DNA of 64,000 nt. Origin: Methanolobus sp. (GTDB lineage Archaea > Halobacteriota > Methanosarcinia > Methanosarcinales > Methanosarcinaceae). A program made the position numbers and the translations under genes. Of the stretch, positions 9,881-18,471 are shown piece after piece; positions within the stretch are counted from its first letter, which is position 1; each line of letters starts with the position of its first letter. The stretch lies in NCBI RefSeq assembly GCF_030682845.1, contig NZ_JAUXNK010000031.1, forward strand, positions 22,018 through 86,017, given 5' to 3'. The notes beneath the pieces are model-generated. The model searched no databases and was not told the origin of the DNA. It saw nothing but the letters and a program-made list of their open reading frames with translations.

Positions 9881-10669
9881 ATGGACAGCAGGAAAAAGGC
9901 ACGAAAAAATATTGTTGCATCCGATGATGCTGTTTCAGAAGTACTTGGTTTCAGTATCACTCTTGGAGTGATGGTTCTGTCGCTCGCTGTTATAGGCGTT
10001 GCAGGATATCCCATGCTTGAAAACATGCAGGAGAGAGGACATCTTCTGAACATAGAGCAAAGTTTCTCTGTGCTGCAGCCCAACATTAACAAAGTGGCAT
10101 TCGGAAAAGCACCCTCTCAGTCAGTAGAGCTTAAAATGTACGGGAGCAGCATCTCAGTTACAGGAACCAGTTACATGAATTTGAGCATGCAGGTATGGAA
10201 TAGTACCAATTCGAGTTATGATACCCCTTCCCTTGAAAGACAGATGAGGACGATAGAGAATCAATATAGTGAAAATACCGTAGCCTATGAGAACACAGGC
10301 ACCTGGGTCAGGTACCCGCAAGGAAGTTCCATAGCGATCTCAAAACCGGATTTCGCGTATCATGACAACGTATTACTTATTCCCATGGTAACCATTTCAG
10401 GCACAAAAAGCATTTCCGGTTCAGGGCTGACCCGTGTTGTTTCCCAGGGAGGGCAAATATCGGTTTCAGTATATGAAAATGTATCCAGGGTCGACATTAC
10501 CATTAAAAGCGATTATTACGAGGGCTGGGAAAGGTACCTGAATGAAACGCTGGGAATGGATATCAAGTACACAGATCCTGCAAACAGCACCATATCTGCA
10601 AGCCGGGATTATAATCCCGGCATAGATGTGCTTGTGACAGTATCTCCAATGAGTGTAACTATTGAGTAG
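9881..10669 (+). CDS. Pilin-like protein, module 1 gene E (DUF7289-like)
   Basis: Fifth gene of module 1, about 262 residues from an ATG at 9881; a GTG two codons earlier is also possible. The N-terminus reads ASDDAVSEVLGFSITLG, a pilin signature, and a hydrophobic segment ends near residue 48. Next comes LNIEQSFSVLQPNINKV and the motif GKAPSQSVELKMYGSSISVTG, shared with its counterpart at 14647-15417. Distantly similar to gene F in the same module, suggesting an older duplication inside the set. Several N-glycosylation sequons are present. Confidence 0.82.
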   Translation: MDSRKKARKNIVASDDAVSEVLGFSITLGVMVLSLAVIGVAGYPMLENMQERGHLLNIEQSFSVLQPNINKVAFGKAPSQSVELKMYGSSISVTGTSYMNLSMQVWNSTNSSYDTPSLERQMRTIENQYSENTVAYENTGTWVRYPQGSSIAISKPDFAYHDNVLLIPMVTISGTKSISGSGLTRVVSQGGQISVSVYENVSRVDITIKSDYYEGWERYLNETLGMDIKYTDPANSTISASRDYNPGIDVLVTVSPMSVTIE

Positions 10670-10680
10670 TAGGTGCGATT

Positions 10681-12120
10681 ATGGTCAAAAAATTTATTAT
10701 TTCTGAAAAAGCTGTGTCTGCTGTTGTAGGAGTGATGATAATCCTTGCACTCACTATTACGTCTACAAGCGTCATCCTTCTGTATTCAACCCCCACCATG
10801 AGAAATATGGGGGATATGGCCAACGCCCAGAGAGCTGAACAGGCATTTACGGTTTTTGACTCCAGGGTTAGCAAGGTGGCACTGGGAGAATCACCCAGCC
10901 AGACCACATCGTTCTCAATAATGGACGGTAGTGTCAGCGTCAATGGGGATGCAAGTGCCTATCAGAACAGCCAGATGGTAGTGGTGTGCACCCAGCTCAG
11001 CGGGGAATCATGGTATACTACTTTTAACAATAACAGGTTCAAATGGAACAGCTGGGAGCCTCATGTAGCCCAGCCAAACATGACTGTGTTCCGTTCACCT
11101 ATGGGAAGCATTACCTATACCCAGGGAGATCGCATCATCGGCTATGAAGGTGGCGGCGTATGGTCAAAATACCCCACCGGAAAGGCCGTCATGATATCCC
11201 CGCCGGAATTCCATTACAATGGAGAAACGCTCACCCTGCCCATAATGAAAATAGAAGGAAACGAGGTTTTCAGCGGAAGGACGGATGTTGCAGTGACCGT
11301 GAGCTCCGATAATATGCCTGTAGTACTCTATCCTGATCCAAGCAGTATAAAGAAAGTTAATCCGCTCAGCTCGGATAAAGTGCTCATCTACATAAAGAGC
11401 GAATTCTACACAGCCTGGGCCGATTATGCTAATTCCCTTACTTATGCCAGTGCAACAACAGATGACGCAAACCAGACTGCCATCGTGGAACTGGAGGTGA
11501 TGCCGGCAATGGGAAAAGATCAGCTTAAGCAGGTGTTCAAGATTGGTGCCCTTAACCAGACAAATCCTGCACCAATGTATAATTTCACGTTCAATCTGGA
11601 AGCAAAAGCAAGCCAAGGGCTTAATCCAAGCAATTATCAGATAACTGCTTCGTCCGGCACAAAGACCCTGACGTACACCCTTGCTAAAAAAGGTGGTGCA
11701 AACCAACTTGAGCTTGGACTGATCTATAAAGATACAGCCACAGGTGGAGGTACTGAAACATGGGTAGGAACAACAGTATTCTCTGTCAGTGGTTCAAAAG
11801 AAGACCAGTCTGCAAACGTTGACTTGCTGAGCACCTCTTTCAACATGAAATATGATTCAAATACAGGTGACTTTTCTTGGCCTGATTTGGATATAACAAA
11901 AAGTAACCCAAACAGCACCCAATCATTGCACACTGTATCTCAGCATTATATGAAACTTCTCACAATGGATGGTTCAGTAATATTCAATATCCAATCACCC
12001 GGGAAGTCAGATCCTGTGGACTATTCAGAATCAACACTGACACTCCTATATGATGGGGCGCCGGGAAGCATCACTTACCTGCATGTGAGCAGGAACGATC
12101 TTGCAGTTACACTCAGTTGA
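10681..12120 (+). CDS. Large pilin-like protein, module 1 gene F (DUF7289-like)
   Basis: Last and largest gene of module 1, preceded by TAGGTG as ribosome-binding site. The N-terminus of the 479-residue protein is SEKAVSAVVGVMIILAL with a hydrophobic helix to about residue 34. Conserved blocks include RAEQAFTVFDSRVSKVALG, AYEGGGVWSKYPTG-like and PPEFHYNGETLTLPIMK. The C-terminal half is a long surface domain. The protein is far larger than an ordinary pilin subunit, so a tip or minor pilin role is plausible but unproven. Its counterpart is at 15434-16903. A hairpin follows the stop codon. Confidence 0.8.
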   Translation: MVKKFIISEKAVSAVVGVMIILALTITSTSVILLYSTPTMRNMGDMANAQRAEQAFTVFDSRVSKVALGESPSQTTSFSIMDGSVSVNGDASAYQNSQMVVVCTQLSGESWYTTFNNNRFKWNSWEPHVAQPNMTVFRSPMGSITYTQGDRIIGYEGGGVWSKYPTGKAVMISPPEFHYNGETLTLPIMKIEGNEVFSGRTDVAVTVSSDNMPVVLYPDPSSIKKVNPLSSDKVLIYIKSEFYTAWADYANSLTYASATTDDANQTAIVELEVMPAMGKDQLKQVFKIGALNQTNPAPMYNFTFNLEAKASQGLNPSNYQITASSGTKTLTYTLAKKGGANQLELGLIYKDTATGGGTETWVGTTVFSVSGSKEDQSANVDLLSTSFNMKYDSNTGDFSWPDLDITKSNPNSTQSLHTVSQHYMKLLTMDGSVIFNIQSPGKSDPVDYSESTLTLLYDGAPGSITYLHVSRNDLAVTLS

Positions 12121-12122
12121 TC

Positions 12123-12166
12123 CTATGTAAGGGGAGTTATCCTCTTACATAGAGTAATTATCTTTT
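12123..12166 (+). terminator. Hairpin terminator between the two pilin modules
   Basis: CTATGTAAG (12123-12131) pairs with CTTACATAG (12144-12152), with additional inner pairing GGA/TCC. A T-rich run follows at about 12162. It lies directly after the module 1 stop and before a TATA-like stretch (about 12165-12190) that would serve module 2, so the two modules are probably separate transcripts. Confidence 0.65.
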
Positions 12167-12199
12167 TATATAATAAAGTATATATTTATAGAGAGGATT

Positions 12200-12667
12200 A
12201 TGGATAACAGTGGCCAGATGCATATGGATTACCTGATAGGGATTGCAATATTCCTTGTCAGTATCACTTTTGTTTTCTCCTACACAGCCGGGTTATTCAC
12301 CCCGTTCCAGTCAAACTCAGATGAAGTCACCCTTATAGCCGACAGGGTCGCAACAAACATCGTTGAGCAAAATATGAGTGTAGGCAGACCCGGGGCAACT
12401 AATCTTCTGAATGACACAAAAGTAAATGACTTTTTTAATTACACTGACAGCAATTACCAAAATACTCTTGACATGCTGGGGATGAATGGAACTTACCTTC
12501 GGTATAATCTCAATATTACGCTTGAAGATAATACAGGAATAACAAAACTAACAGGAGAGTCCCTGCCCTCTCAGGGAAACATAGGACAGACCATAAGAGT
12601 TGTGCAGCTCAGAAATGAAACAACAGGGAACATTTCCCAGGCAATTTTAGCCGTGAGAGTGTGGTAA
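12200..12667 (+). CDS. Pilin-like protein, module 2 gene A' (DUF7287-like)
   Basis: First gene of the second six-gene set. The 155-residue protein begins MDNSGQMHMDYLIGIAIF with likely cleavage after G5 and a hydrophobic stretch to about residue 29. It shares an almost unchanged FTPFQSNSDEVTLIADRV block with gene A at 7447-7917, while the C-terminal domain has diverged, leaving about half of residues identical overall. It has its own AT-rich promoter region and a GAGAGG ribosome-binding site. It ends VRVW, as gene A ends FRVW. Confidence 0.82.
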   Translation: MDNSGQMHMDYLIGIAIFLVSITFVFSYTAGLFTPFQSNSDEVTLIADRVATNIVEQNMSVGRPGATNLLNDTKVNDFFNYTDSNYQNTLDMLGMNGTYLRYNLNITLEDNTGITKLTGESLPSQGNIGQTIRVVQLRNETTGNISQAILAVRVW

Positions 12668-12669
12668 GC

Positions 12670-13290
12670 ATGGAGAAAAAGAAAGGACAGACATCTCTAA
12701 AGTCGAGTTCATCCGCACAGTTACACACACTTGAAGCCTTAATGGCACTGTTACTTGTTATTGGCGTGATCATTTATACTGTCCAGGCAACATCCCTGAC
12801 CCCGCTCACATCCTCAACTGCAAATGCGCATATTGAGTCCCAGTTGCAGATACTCGGACAGGACATGCTTAGTACACTTGACTACGCCGAATACGGGCAG
12901 GATTCGCCCCTTAAAACAGACATATTGAGCTGGAATGGTAAGTACTACACATGGGACTCAAACCAATATAGATCGACTTCCGGAGATAATCTTAGTAACA
13001 GTTCAACCGCAAATATTCTGAAATCTGTTGCAATTGGGAGAGGAATAGCACATAATGTGGAGTTTGCATGGATAGAAGAAGGTGGCACCATGCGAACTAT
13101 GCCATATATATACAACGGTGAGCCCTCGGATAACGCTGTAGTAATTACCAAAAGAGTATTGCTGTCAGACTCTGATTTTCCTGATAAGGACCCAACCTCC
13201 TTCAGAAAAAGTAGCGGTATTCTGGATGCCGATCAAAGTACGGATTTCTATAACCTTATCGATGTGAAACTGACTCTATGGCGCATGTAA
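12670..13290 (+). CDS. Pilin-like protein, module 2 gene B' (DUF7288-like)
   Basis: Second gene of module 2, about 206 residues from ATG 12670, 2 bp after gene A' ends; an in-frame GTG at 12661 would overlap it. The signature SAQLHTLEALMALLLVIG is followed by TSLTPLTSSTANAHIESQL, almost identical to gene B. The conserved middle block FAWIEEGGTMRTMPYIYNGEPS and the ending TLWRM also match. Interestingly the N-terminus also carries KKGQTSL, a second possible class III-like site ahead of the hydrophobic segment. Confidence 0.8.
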   Translation: MEKKKGQTSLKSSSSAQLHTLEALMALLLVIGVIIYTVQATSLTPLTSSTANAHIESQLQILGQDMLSTLDYAEYGQDSPLKTDILSWNGKYYTWDSNQYRSTSGDNLSNSSTANILKSVAIGRGIAHNVEFAWIEEGGTMRTMPYIYNGEPSDNAVVITKRVLLSDSDFPDKDPTSFRKSSGILDADQSTDFYNLIDVKLTLWRM

Positions 13291-13312
13291 AACAAAATGG
13301 CAAGTGGTTGAT

Positions 13313-14137
13313 ATGAGAAAATGGAACGACTCTGCACAGATGATATTGATTGCCGGTTTTGCCATAGGGATAGGCATCGTAGTCCTTACAGTTATGCTGA
13401 ATAACATAATCTATGCAAGTAATACTGCTTCAGAGGCAAATATCGAGACTAATGTTTTTGATTTTTCCAATACAGTAAGAGTGACAACTCAGGCTTACGA
13501 AAAGGCCTATTGCAATGGTTCTATTAACAACGCATACATCTCCAACTATAGCCAGCAAATGGCAAAGAGCTATGCACTCTCAGGGTTCATATACACCCTG
13601 GATAATGATCCCTTGCAAGAACCTTATCTAACAGAGAATGGACTCAGCAGCGGAAATCCTGAATGGGTTGTTGTCGATAGGATTAACCAGACAGATCACT
13701 TTGAGTTGGTGATAAACACTTCTTCACTGGGAAACGAATCAAGCTGCTTTGCAATAGAAGCATTTAACCAGTCTGGTATGTTCTGGTCAGTCAGGGTCTT
13801 CAACTCCAGCGGCGCATTTTATGCTAATGTTACAAATAGTACAGACATACTGAGAACTGAGAACATTGGTGCCGGCAGCCCATCATTGAATATATATAAT
13901 AATACGCCTTTTGATTTTCATTTTAACACCCTGACAGCAGGTGAACAATACCGGATCAGATATGTAAATGGTAACCAGGCAAGTGGTACTTTCGCAATAT
14001 CAGGCAACCTCACTAACGGTCAGCCTTTTGAAATTAGAAGATACCATGTGCTCAATACCACGATGTCACTTAACAAGAACGGACATCTGGAAATGAATGT
14101 GACGATACCTGTTACATTGCCACGGGGGCATATATGA
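13313..14137 (+). CDS. Pilin-like protein, module 2 gene C' (DUF7261-like)
   Basis: Third gene of module 2, about 274 residues from ATG 13313 (a GTG at 13304 is the alternative). It starts MRKWNDSAQMILIAGFAIG, nearly the same as gene C, with a hydrophobic helix to about residue 33 and then IIYASNTASEAN. The large surface domain carries many sequons (NGS, NYS, NQT, NTS, NSS, NVT). It overlaps gene D' by 4 bp, the same arrangement as C/D in module 1. Confidence 0.8.
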   Translation: MRKWNDSAQMILIAGFAIGIGIVVLTVMLNNIIYASNTASEANIETNVFDFSNTVRVTTQAYEKAYCNGSINNAYISNYSQQMAKSYALSGFIYTLDNDPLQEPYLTENGLSSGNPEWVVVDRINQTDHFELVINTSSLGNESSCFAIEAFNQSGMFWSVRVFNSSGAFYANVTNSTDILRTENIGAGSPSLNIYNNTPFDFHFNTLTAGEQYRIRYVNGNQASGTFAISGNLTNGQPFEIRRYHVLNTTMSLNKNGHLEMNVTIPVTLPRGHI

Positions 14138-14631
14138 ACAGAAAAATTGCCACCATGAAATTTACCCGTGACGAGAGGGCAGTATCCCTTTCTGTGGGAT
14201 TCATGCTTACACTTGCTATAACACTCATAACCACAATGGTTCTGATCAGTTCCTTTTATACCATGATGGACAGGGCAGAGCATACTGTAATGCGTGATGA
14301 GTTCGAGATACATGGTAATGACATCTCGCTACAGATATCAAATATCGACACTGCTATCCAGATTACCAACAATGCCGGGGGAAGAGTGGAAAGCATCACT
14401 TATCAGCTGATACTCCCGGACACTATAGCAAACAAACAGTATTCTGTGGAGTTCTCCGGCCATCCTGGAACCAAAGAGATCATCTTTGAATCCGAAGGAA
14501 GAGAGGAGACTAAAGTGAAAGTGGCATATACAACTAATGCTGTCAACGTCACACCCACAAAACTGTATAGCGGCTCAAATGACTTCGTTTTACATTACAA
14601 TGCCACCTCAAATATGCTGGAGATACATTGA
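14134..14631 (+). CDS. Pilin-like protein, module 2 gene D' (DUF7266-like)
   Basis: Fourth gene of module 2, overlapping gene C' by ATGA. The 165-residue protein reads TRDERAVSLSVGFMLTLAI, then a hydrophobic helix, then AEHTVMRDEFEIHGNDISLQI, matching gene D. It has a few more N-terminal residues than D. The extracytoplasmic part contains the shared pattern KQYSVEFSG...EIIFESEGREETKVKV. Confidence 0.82.
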   Translation: MNRKIATMKFTRDERAVSLSVGFMLTLAITLITTMVLISSFYTMMDRAEHTVMRDEFEIHGNDISLQISNIDTAIQITNNAGGRVESITYQLILPDTIANKQYSVEFSGHPGTKEIIFESEGREETKVKVAYTTNAVNVTPTKLYSGSNDFVLHYNATSNMLEIH

Positions 14632-14646
14632 ACCGGAGAGGAGCTA

Positions 14647-15417
14647 ATGAAAAAGATATTTACAAGGTCTGAAGATGCAGTTTCCGAAATGGTGGACTTT
14701 AGCATCATCTTGAGCATAATGCTCCTTGCCACCGGGATAATAGTAGTTGCAGGAGCCCCTCTTCTGGAGAACACTCAGAATATGCAACATACGGAAAACA
14801 TCAGGCAGGGTTTCGAGGTACTTGCCCTTAACCTGAACAAAGTGGTACAGGGAAAGGCTCCATCCCAATCCGTGGAAATGAAGATGTACGGTGGGTCCCT
14901 GTCTGTCACCGGGGAAAGCTATATGGATATTGACTTGAAGGTTTGGAACTCATCTGCAAATGCTTTTGAAACTCAGTCTCCCGGAGGTAAGATGAGGATG
15001 GTAGAGAATAATTTCCAGGATACAACTATTTCTTATGAGAACACCGGCGTGTGGACAAAGTATAGTACTGGTCAGTCACTGATGGTTTCTGAACCACGTT
15101 TTACCTATGCGAATAATGTCCTGGTCATACCTATTGCTAAGATCGGTGGTAGCACTTCTATATCTGGTTCCGGACTTGTCAGAGTTACTGCTGACAGCGG
15201 AAGAAAGACTGTAGAGGCTTATGAAAATGTATCCCAAGTGAATATAACAGTAACAAGCGAATACTTCGAAGCATGGGGAAGATACCTGAACGAAAGTCTT
15301 CTAATGCCCATAGTTATGGTGGATGCTGATAATAAAACTATAAATCTTAGCAAGGATTATCTTACTAATATTGATGTGTATGTAGCCAGTTCACCCATGA
15401 CAGTTACAATCAATTAA
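14647..15417 (+). CDS. Pilin-like protein, module 2 gene E' (DUF7289-like)
   Basis: Fifth gene of module 2, preceded by GGAGAGGAG. The 256-residue N-terminus is RSEDAVSEMVDFSIILSI, with a hydrophobic helix to about residue 36. Shared blocks with gene E are LNLNKVVQGKAPSQSVEMK, MYGGSLSVTGESYM, YENTGVWTKYSTG and the ending MTVTIN. The usual Gly of the AVSxxxG motif is Asp here (AVSEMVD), a small departure from the pilin signature. Confidence 0.82.
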   Translation: MKKIFTRSEDAVSEMVDFSIILSIMLLATGIIVVAGAPLLENTQNMQHTENIRQGFEVLALNLNKVVQGKAPSQSVEMKMYGGSLSVTGESYMDIDLKVWNSSANAFETQSPGGKMRMVENNFQDTTISYENTGVWTKYSTGQSLMVSEPRFTYANNVLVIPIAKIGGSTSISGSGLVRVTADSGRKTVEAYENVSQVNITVTSEYFEAWGRYLNESLLMPIVMVDADNKTINLSKDYLTNIDVYVASSPMTVTIN

Positions 15418-15433
15418 AAAGGGAGTGGGAACT

Positions 15434-16903
15434 TTGAAAACTATGTTGAAAAATGAAACTGCGGTTTCATCCGTGATCGGAATCTCAATAATACTTCTAA
15501 TTAGCCTGTTATCAATTGGCCTGATGCTTCTTTATACTGCGCCTTTGATAAGTGAAACACAGGATATTGCTAAAGCCCAGAAAGTAGAACAAGCGTTTAC
15601 GGTCTTTGACTCAAGGACAAGTAAATCATCACTTGGAGAGTCTCCTCTCCAGGCAACCGCACTTTCCCTTATGGGAGAAAACATTATCGTGCATGGAAGG
15701 ATGGATTCATACAATGAGAGCAGAATCATGATAATAGCTCTGTCTTCTAATTCCTCATGGTATGATAGTTTTTATCCCAACCGAGGAGCATGGGGTGCAT
15801 GGGAAAAATATGAGAATCAAGAGCATGATTTTGCAGGATTCAACGCCTCAATGGGAAAAGTAAGATACTATTCCGGAAACAGAGTTATCGCTTATGAGGG
15901 AGGAGGAGTCTGGTCCAGATATCCTGAAGGAGGAACAATAATGGTATCACCACCCGAGTTCCACTATAATGGCGAAACGTTAACTCTCCCAATTATGAAA
16001 GTGGTTGGTAACGACTCTATTGGAGGAAGTTCGAATGTGAACATCAATGTTAAATCTTCCAACACGCCTGTGGTCCTTTATCCAAACACCACGAGGAATA
16101 CCAATTTCACCAACCCCCTTAACTGTGATAAAATTCTAATCTATATTAACAGTGAATTTTATGACGGATGGGCCGAGTACGCCGAAACACTTACTTCCAC
16201 TCATGCGATTCTGGATCACAAAAATAAGACAGCAATTATTGAAATGGATACAAAGCCTCCCATGGGAACATTTCCATTGAAACATTCGTTCAAGATAGGC
16301 AAACTGAACCAATCAAACCCCGAACCCATCTACAACTTCTCTTTCTCTTTTGAGGCTGTTACAGGTGATGCATCCAACTTCAATTCTGTGGAAACATACG
16401 TTACTGCTACTGCAGGAACAAAGACCCTTAATTACGAGATAAAGAAAACCACTATAGAGTTCATAGAATATTCAGACTCTGCTGTTGGCACGAATAGGGA
16501 GAGATGGGTCAGTACTGGTAGCCCTAACAGTACTTTTGTAATCTATGATGATCCCACTAACAAGAAGAAAGCAAACAGTACTTTCGACCTTGTCAGTGAT
16601 ACTTATCCACTGAAATATCATAACAAGTACGGGGCAGAATTCTCATGGGATGAGGTCAGCCCAACAACAATGACTCCAAACCTGACCATTGCAAATGGTG
16701 ATGTGCAGTCATTAAATAATATCACCCAGCACTACATGAAACTTTTATCACAGGAGGGCGTCATGACTTGTACATGGGAGCAAAAAAAGAATAAAAAGAT
16801 CAATGAGGGCGCTTCAACCTATACTTTGATCTATGACGGAGGGGAGGGATACCTCACCTACCTGCACATCACAAGCAACGAGCTTGAGGTAACCCTTGAT
16901 TGA
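15434..16903 (+). CDS. Large pilin-like protein, module 2 gene F' (DUF7289-like)
   Basis: Last gene of module 2, about 489 residues. I prefer a TTG start at 15434 because GGGAGTGGG lies 5 bp upstream; GTG 15425 sits inside that site and ATG 15443 is further away. The N-terminus NETAVSSVIGISIILLI is a pilin signature. QKVEQAFTVFDSRTSKSSLG, VIAYEGGGVWSRYPEGG and PPEFHYNGETLTLPIMK match gene F. The C-terminal domain carries dense Asn-X-Ser/Thr sequons. Followed by a hairpin. Confidence 0.8.
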   Translation: MKTMLKNETAVSSVIGISIILLISLLSIGLMLLYTAPLISETQDIAKAQKVEQAFTVFDSRTSKSSLGESPLQATALSLMGENIIVHGRMDSYNESRIMIIALSSNSSWYDSFYPNRGAWGAWEKYENQEHDFAGFNASMGKVRYYSGNRVIAYEGGGVWSRYPEGGTIMVSPPEFHYNGETLTLPIMKVVGNDSIGGSSNVNINVKSSNTPVVLYPNTTRNTNFTNPLNCDKILIYINSEFYDGWAEYAETLTSTHAILDHKNKTAIIEMDTKPPMGTFPLKHSFKIGKLNQSNPEPIYNFSFSFEAVTGDASNFNSVETYVTATAGTKTLNYEIKKTTIEFIEYSDSAVGTNRERWVSTGSPNSTFVIYDDPTNKKKANSTFDLVSDTYPLKYHNKYGAEFSWDEVSPTTMTPNLTIANGDVQSLNNITQHYMKLLSQEGVMTCTWEQKKNKKINEGASTYTLIYDGGEGYLTYLHITSNELEVTLD

Positions 16904-16914
16904 ACAATAGACAG

Positions 16915-16933
16915 AGGGTTTCACAGAAACCCT
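16915..16933 (+). terminator. Hairpin after pilin module 2
   Basis: AGGGTTTC pairs perfectly with GAAACCCT across a 3-base loop, 11 bp after the stop of gene F'. It has no long T-run, so termination is a guess from its position between the pilin set and the cyclophilin gene. Confidence 0.5.
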
Positions 16934-16975
16934 TAAATCAATCACTTGCCTTACCGATTACAAAAGGTGAAACTT

Positions 16976-17407
16976 ATGAAGAAAGCAATCATTGAAACCG
17001 AGAAAGGCAACATTGTACTGGAATTGTTCGAGAAGGATGCACCAAAGACCGTAGAGAACTTTGAGAAACTGATAAGCAAAGGATTCTATGACGGGCTCAG
17101 TTTCCACAGGGTCTTGCCCAACTTCGTGATTCAGGGAGGATGCCCTAAGGGCAATGGGACAGGAGGACCGGGTTACAGCATCAAGTGCGAAACAAAAGGC
17201 AATCCACGCAAGCACGGCAAGGGTGCGCTCTCAATGGCACACGCCGGCAAGGACACCGGCGGCAGCCAGTTCTTCATCACTCACTCCCCACAGCCACACC
17301 TTGACGGCATACACACCGTCTTTGGCCAGGTCATCGAAGGCATGGATGTCGTGAACAAGATTAAGCCAAAAGACGTGATGAAGAAAGTCACTGTAGTTGA
17401 AGAATAA
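16976..17407 (+). CDS. Cyclophilin-type peptidyl-prolyl cis-trans isomerase
   Basis: Cytoplasmic PPIase that speeds proline isomerisation during protein folding. The 143 residues cover the compact cyclophilin core: [13 protein letters not shown] near residue 35, [33 protein letters not shown] near 90 and HTVFGQV near 107. The catalytic Arg and the QFFIT strand are present. No signal peptide. The ATG at 16976 has AAAGGTGA upstream, which rules out the longer frame open from 16946. Single gene with a hairpin on each side. Confidence 0.95.
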   Translation: MKKAIIETEKGNIVLELFEKDAPKTVENFEKLISKGFYDGLSFHRVLPNFVIQGGCPKGNGTGGPGYSIKCETKGNPRKHGKGALSMAHAGKDTGGSQFFITHSPQPHLDGIHTVFGQVIEGMDVVNKIKPKDVMKKVTVVEE

Positions 17408-17417
17408 CTCTTTTTGA

Positions 17418-17446
17418 AGCAGCTGTGATGCTGCTACGTTCTTTTT
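17418..17446 (+). terminator. Hairpin terminator after the cyclophilin gene
   Basis: AGCAGC (17418-17423) pairs with GCTGCT (17430-17435) across a 6-base loop, followed by a five-T run from about 17441. Position just after the cyclophilin stop fits a terminator. Confidence 0.65.
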
Positions 17447-17563
17447 CCAGTTATGGTTTAATTTTATCTTCTTTAATTATATTCTTATATTTGGCAAACT
17501 TTCTTTTTTTATATTAAGGCATACTCCTTAACTTAACAGAGGGAATCATGTGTTAGAAAAATA

Positions 17564-17571
17564 TTTATAAT
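17564..17571 (+). promoter_or_regulatory. TATA box of the modABC operon
   Basis: TTTATAAT in an A-rich context, about 25 bp upstream of the ModE-type palindrome. Archaeal transcription usually starts about 25 bp downstream of the TATA centre, which places the start near 17592, inside the palindrome. Confidence 0.6.
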
Positions 17572-17588
17572 AAAAAGCGGAAGTTATG

Positions 17589-17612
17589 CGTTATGTATAA
17601 CAGAACATAACG
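17589..17612 (+). promoter_or_regulatory. ModE-type molybdate operator upstream of modA
   Basis: A perfect inverted repeat: CGTTATGT (17589-17596), an 8-bp spacer, and ACATAACG (17605-17612). Size and arm sequences closely match the bacterial ModE box as I remember it (CGTTATaT-N8-aTATAACG type). It should overlap the transcription start, so binding of a ModE-like protein with molybdate or tungstate would repress modABC. No modE gene is in the window, so the regulator would act from elsewhere. Confidence 0.75.
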
Positions 17613-17664
17613 GAGATAGACCGAATCCACCGTTGTTCTGGCCAATAAAAAGAAGGATATTAAC

Positions 17665-18465
17665 ATGGAATTAAACAAAAAACATATTATGGCAATAGCA
17701 GTCATATTGACGATCGTGCTTTTTGCAAGCGGATGCACGGGCAAGGATTCCGAACAGTCACAAGTTACAACTATAACAGTGTCTGCTTCCGCAGTACTTA
17801 CAGAAGTTTTCACAGATATCGAGAACGAGTTTGAAACTGACAATCCTGAAATAGACGTCATAATGAACTTTGGTAACGTCGGTTCTCTGAGAATGCAGAT
17901 AGAAGGAGGAGCACCTATTGATGTATACGCTCCAGCAGATTCGAATCACATGGACATTCTGGCCTCCAAAGGGTTAATTTACAACGATTCACGGCAAGAT
18001 TTTGCAGGAAACTCCCTGGTGCTAATAGTTCCAAAAGGCAACGTGCTCAACCTTACACGTATAGAGGACCTGACTAAGCCGGAAGTGAAGAGGATAGCAC
18101 TCAGCGACACAGAAGCTTCAGCGGTGGGCAGGTATGCAAAACAAACACTGGTCGAAGAAGGGATTTGGAACGGAGTGCAAAATAAATTGTTAACTGGTGA
18201 CACGGTGAAGAATTCCCTCGTTTATGTGGAGCGTGGAGAAGCAGATGCGGGATTTGTGTTCATGACTGACGTATCCTCTGCAAAACCGGGATCAATTGAA
18301 GTGATAACTTCCGTTCCTGTGAGCACCCCCATCACCTACCCCATAGCTGTAATCTCATCCACCAGTCACCGTGAAGAATCCCAGCTCTTTGTTGATTTCG
18401 TCACAGGAGAAAGAGGTAAATCCATACTGGAACAATATGGTTTCAGTATTCCTAATAACGGATAA
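17665..18465 (+). CDS. modA: Molybdate ABC transporter, substrate-binding lipoprotein ModA
   Basis: Extracytoplasmic binding protein that delivers molybdate or tungstate to ModBC. The 266 residues start with a hydrophobic signal and a lipobox ASGC at about residues 19-22, so it is probably lipid-anchored. The mature part reads TVSASAVLTEVF near residue 35, GNVGSLRMQIEGGAPIDVYA near 75, and YPIAVISS near 225. This is the ModA type rather than the WtpA type common in methanogens. It is 6 bp upstream of modB. Molybdate or tungstate specificity cannot be read from the sequence. Confidence 0.93.
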   Translation: MELNKKHIMAIAVILTIVLFASGCTGKDSEQSQVTTITVSASAVLTEVFTDIENEFETDNPEIDVIMNFGNVGSLRMQIEGGAPIDVYAPADSNHMDILASKGLIYNDSRQDFAGNSLVLIVPKGNVLNLTRIEDLTKPEVKRIALSDTEASAVGRYAKQTLVEEGIWNGVQNKLLTGDTVKNSLVYVERGEADAGFVFMTDVSSAKPGSIEVITSVPVSTPITYPIAVISSTSHREESQLFVDFVTGERGKSILEQYGFSIPNNG

Positions 18466-18471
18466 ACTCGA

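Noticed and set aside
7447..16903. Pilin module duplication as an assembly artefact
   Set aside because: The two copies differ at about half of their residues and in gene lengths, so they are real and old.
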